From assembly GCA_034408745.1 (NCBI GenBank), contig JAWXCM010000305.1, positions 1 through 8,288 on the forward strand: 8,288 bases of DNA, written 5' to 3'. Position 1 is the first letter of the stretch. Each line of letters starts with the position of its first letter. The position numbers and the translations under genes were made by a program. The notes below the pieces were generated by a model, which made no database searches, was not told where the DNA came from, and saw only the letters and a list, made by a program, of their open reading frames with translations. Positions 7,362 to 8,288 of the stretch are shown here, in pieces. This stretch comes from JAWXCM01 sp034408745. Its GTDB lineage: Bacteria > Acidobacteriota > Terriglobia > Bryobacterales > Bryobacteraceae.

Positions 7362-8288
7362 TTATTCGAAGTAGAGCATTGCGTTGAAGAGGAGCTTCAT
7401 GGTGAGGTAGCTCTGGGCTCGGTACTGGGGACGGATGCCGAAGAGGATTACATGGCCCGAGCCCATTGGGGAGTCGACTACCGCGGCTTTCTTCTGGAGG
7501 TACTTTTCGCCCAGAAGCCAGCCGGAGGCCAGGACCTTGCCGTCGGAGTAGCTGGCTACCGCTACGTCCCGGCCGCCTGGGGTGATCTCAAAGGCAGGGC
7601 CGCTCTCGAACCAGACAGTGAAGTCTTTCGGCATGCCGAGGAGAAGCGGGTGGGTGTCGAGGCGAGTGACGTTGAGCAGCGAACCGGGGCAATAGAACTC
7701 GCGGTTGTTGACTCCGTTGAGCACGTTTTTGATCGATGTAAGGCCGAGGTGGTGAATCGCCCATTCACTGGAGTCGTTGAGGAAGACCACGGTGCCACCC
7801 TTTGAGGCGAAGTTTTTCAGTTCGCCCGTGCCTTTTTCGCCGAGACCGCCGACGTACTCGTCGGGCATGGTGCCGGGGGCATGGCCGCTCTGCAGGTTGT
7901 TGGCGCTCATTTCGGGGAAGACGATCGCGTCGAAGCGGCTGTTGAGGTCGCCGGCCTGGATGTCTTTGGCGTAGACGCTGGTGAAGGCGAAGCCTACGTT
8001 TTCGAGGATCCAGCGCGTCCAGCCCTCGTCCATGCTGGGGGTGTATGCCTTGTAGACACCGACCCGGGGCCTGCGGATTTTGCGGGCGCCAGGGGCGGCG
8101 GTGAGGCTGAAGTCGCCAGACTGCGGGTCTCGGAAGACTTCCCGGTTCGATTTCCAGGCCTGGCTGACGGCTCGCCAGGTGTCGGTATCGGAAGCGGGAA
8201 GCGGGTCGGTGGGTTTGGCAGGTACGAACGTGGTGGCCGGGGTGACGCTGGCGGTGAAGGCGGCCAGGACGGTGTCGACCTCGACGCC
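7362..8288 (-). CDS. M14-family zinc carboxypeptidase, C-terminal 308 residues, with amidotransferase-like domain
   Basis: The frame is open from the right edge to a TAA at 7362, so the N-terminus, the catalytic zinc-binding HxxE...H residues and the start lie outside the window. An ATG at 8033 is internal, because clear homologous sequence continues upstream of it. Visible residues 1-70 are the linker after the peptidase domain. From about 73 a Rossmann-like class I amidotransferase or ThuA-type fold begins: RPRVGVYKAYTPSMDEGWTRW (73-93), FDAIVFPEMS (119-128), HAPGTMPDEYVGGLG (136-150), KGGTVVFLND (163-172), FYCPGSLLN and, at the end, GSGHVILFGIRPQYRAQS followed by LLFNAML. This combination is one I recognise from large secreted M14 peptidases of Acidobacteriota, probably acting on peptides or amide-linked material outside the cytoplasm. 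No cysteine nucleophile in an amidotransferase elbow is evident, so the domain is probably non-enzymatic. The coding strand is strongly C-ending in its codons. Confidence 0.8.
   Translation of the reverse strand, partial: GVEVDTVLAAFTASVTPATTFVPAKPTDPLPASDTDTWRAVSQAWKSNREVFRDPQSGDFSLTAAPGARKIRRPRVGVYKAYTPSMDEGWTRWILENVGFAFTSVYAKDIQAGDLNSRFDAIVFPEMSANNLQSGHAPGTMPDEYVGGLGEKGTGELKNFASKGGTVVFLNDSSEWAIHHLGLTSIKNVLNGVNNREFYCPGSLLNVTRLDTHPLLLGMPKDFTVWFESGPAFEITPGGRDVAVASYSDGKVLASGWLLGEKYLQKKAAVVDSPMGSGHVILFGIRPQYRAQSYLTMKLLFNAMLYFE

Noticed and set aside
7362..8033. A complete 223-residue protein starting at the ATG at 8033
   Set aside because: The frame stays open for 85 more codons to the edge, and the RVGVYKAYTPS strand directly upstream belongs to the same domain, so the ATG is internal.

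Overview
The window looks like a chromosomal stretch from a soil-type Acidobacteriota, most likely Bryobacterales or the Candidatus Solibacter group. The basis is gene content and protein style: a large Oar-like TonB-dependent receptor with a carboxypeptidase-regulatory N-domain, a secreted PSCyt2/PSD1 (DUF1549/DUF1553) protein, an M14 peptidase with an amidotransferase-like C-domain, and moderately high GC. The assignment comes from recognising families, not from a search.

Layout, left to right. Positions 1-1831 (minus, running off the left edge) encode a secreted DUF1549/DUF1553 protein with one CxxCH motif. A 117-bp gap follows, with a 14-bp perfect hairpin and a small dyad. Positions 1949-5341 (minus) encode a 1130-residue outer-membrane TonB-dependent receptor-like protein. 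A 262-bp AT-richer gap (5342-5603) holds a plausible receptor promoter, a leader stem-loop and several small dyads. Positions 5604-6065 (plus) encode a small exported protein of unknown function. Positions 6095-7246 (minus) encode a PilT-type pilus retraction ATPase. After a 115-bp spacer, 7362-8288 (minus, running off the right edge) encode the C-terminal 308 residues of an M14-family peptidase.

How the genes may work together. The receptor and the DUF1549/DUF1553 protein are co-directional neighbours and both are cell-envelope proteins, so joint work in uptake or breakdown of a polymer is plausible but unproven. The M14 peptidase and the small exported protein also act outside the cytoplasm. 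PilT has no other pilus gene beside it here. No tRNA, rRNA, CRISPR array, insertion sequence or phage gene is visible.

The most unusual large-scale signal is compositional. Left of about 5400 the plus strand tends to be C-rich or balanced, and right of it strongly G-rich. The minus-strand genes on the two sides therefore have opposite coding-strand skews. No clearly new multi-gene system is visible; the findings are modest and stated as such.
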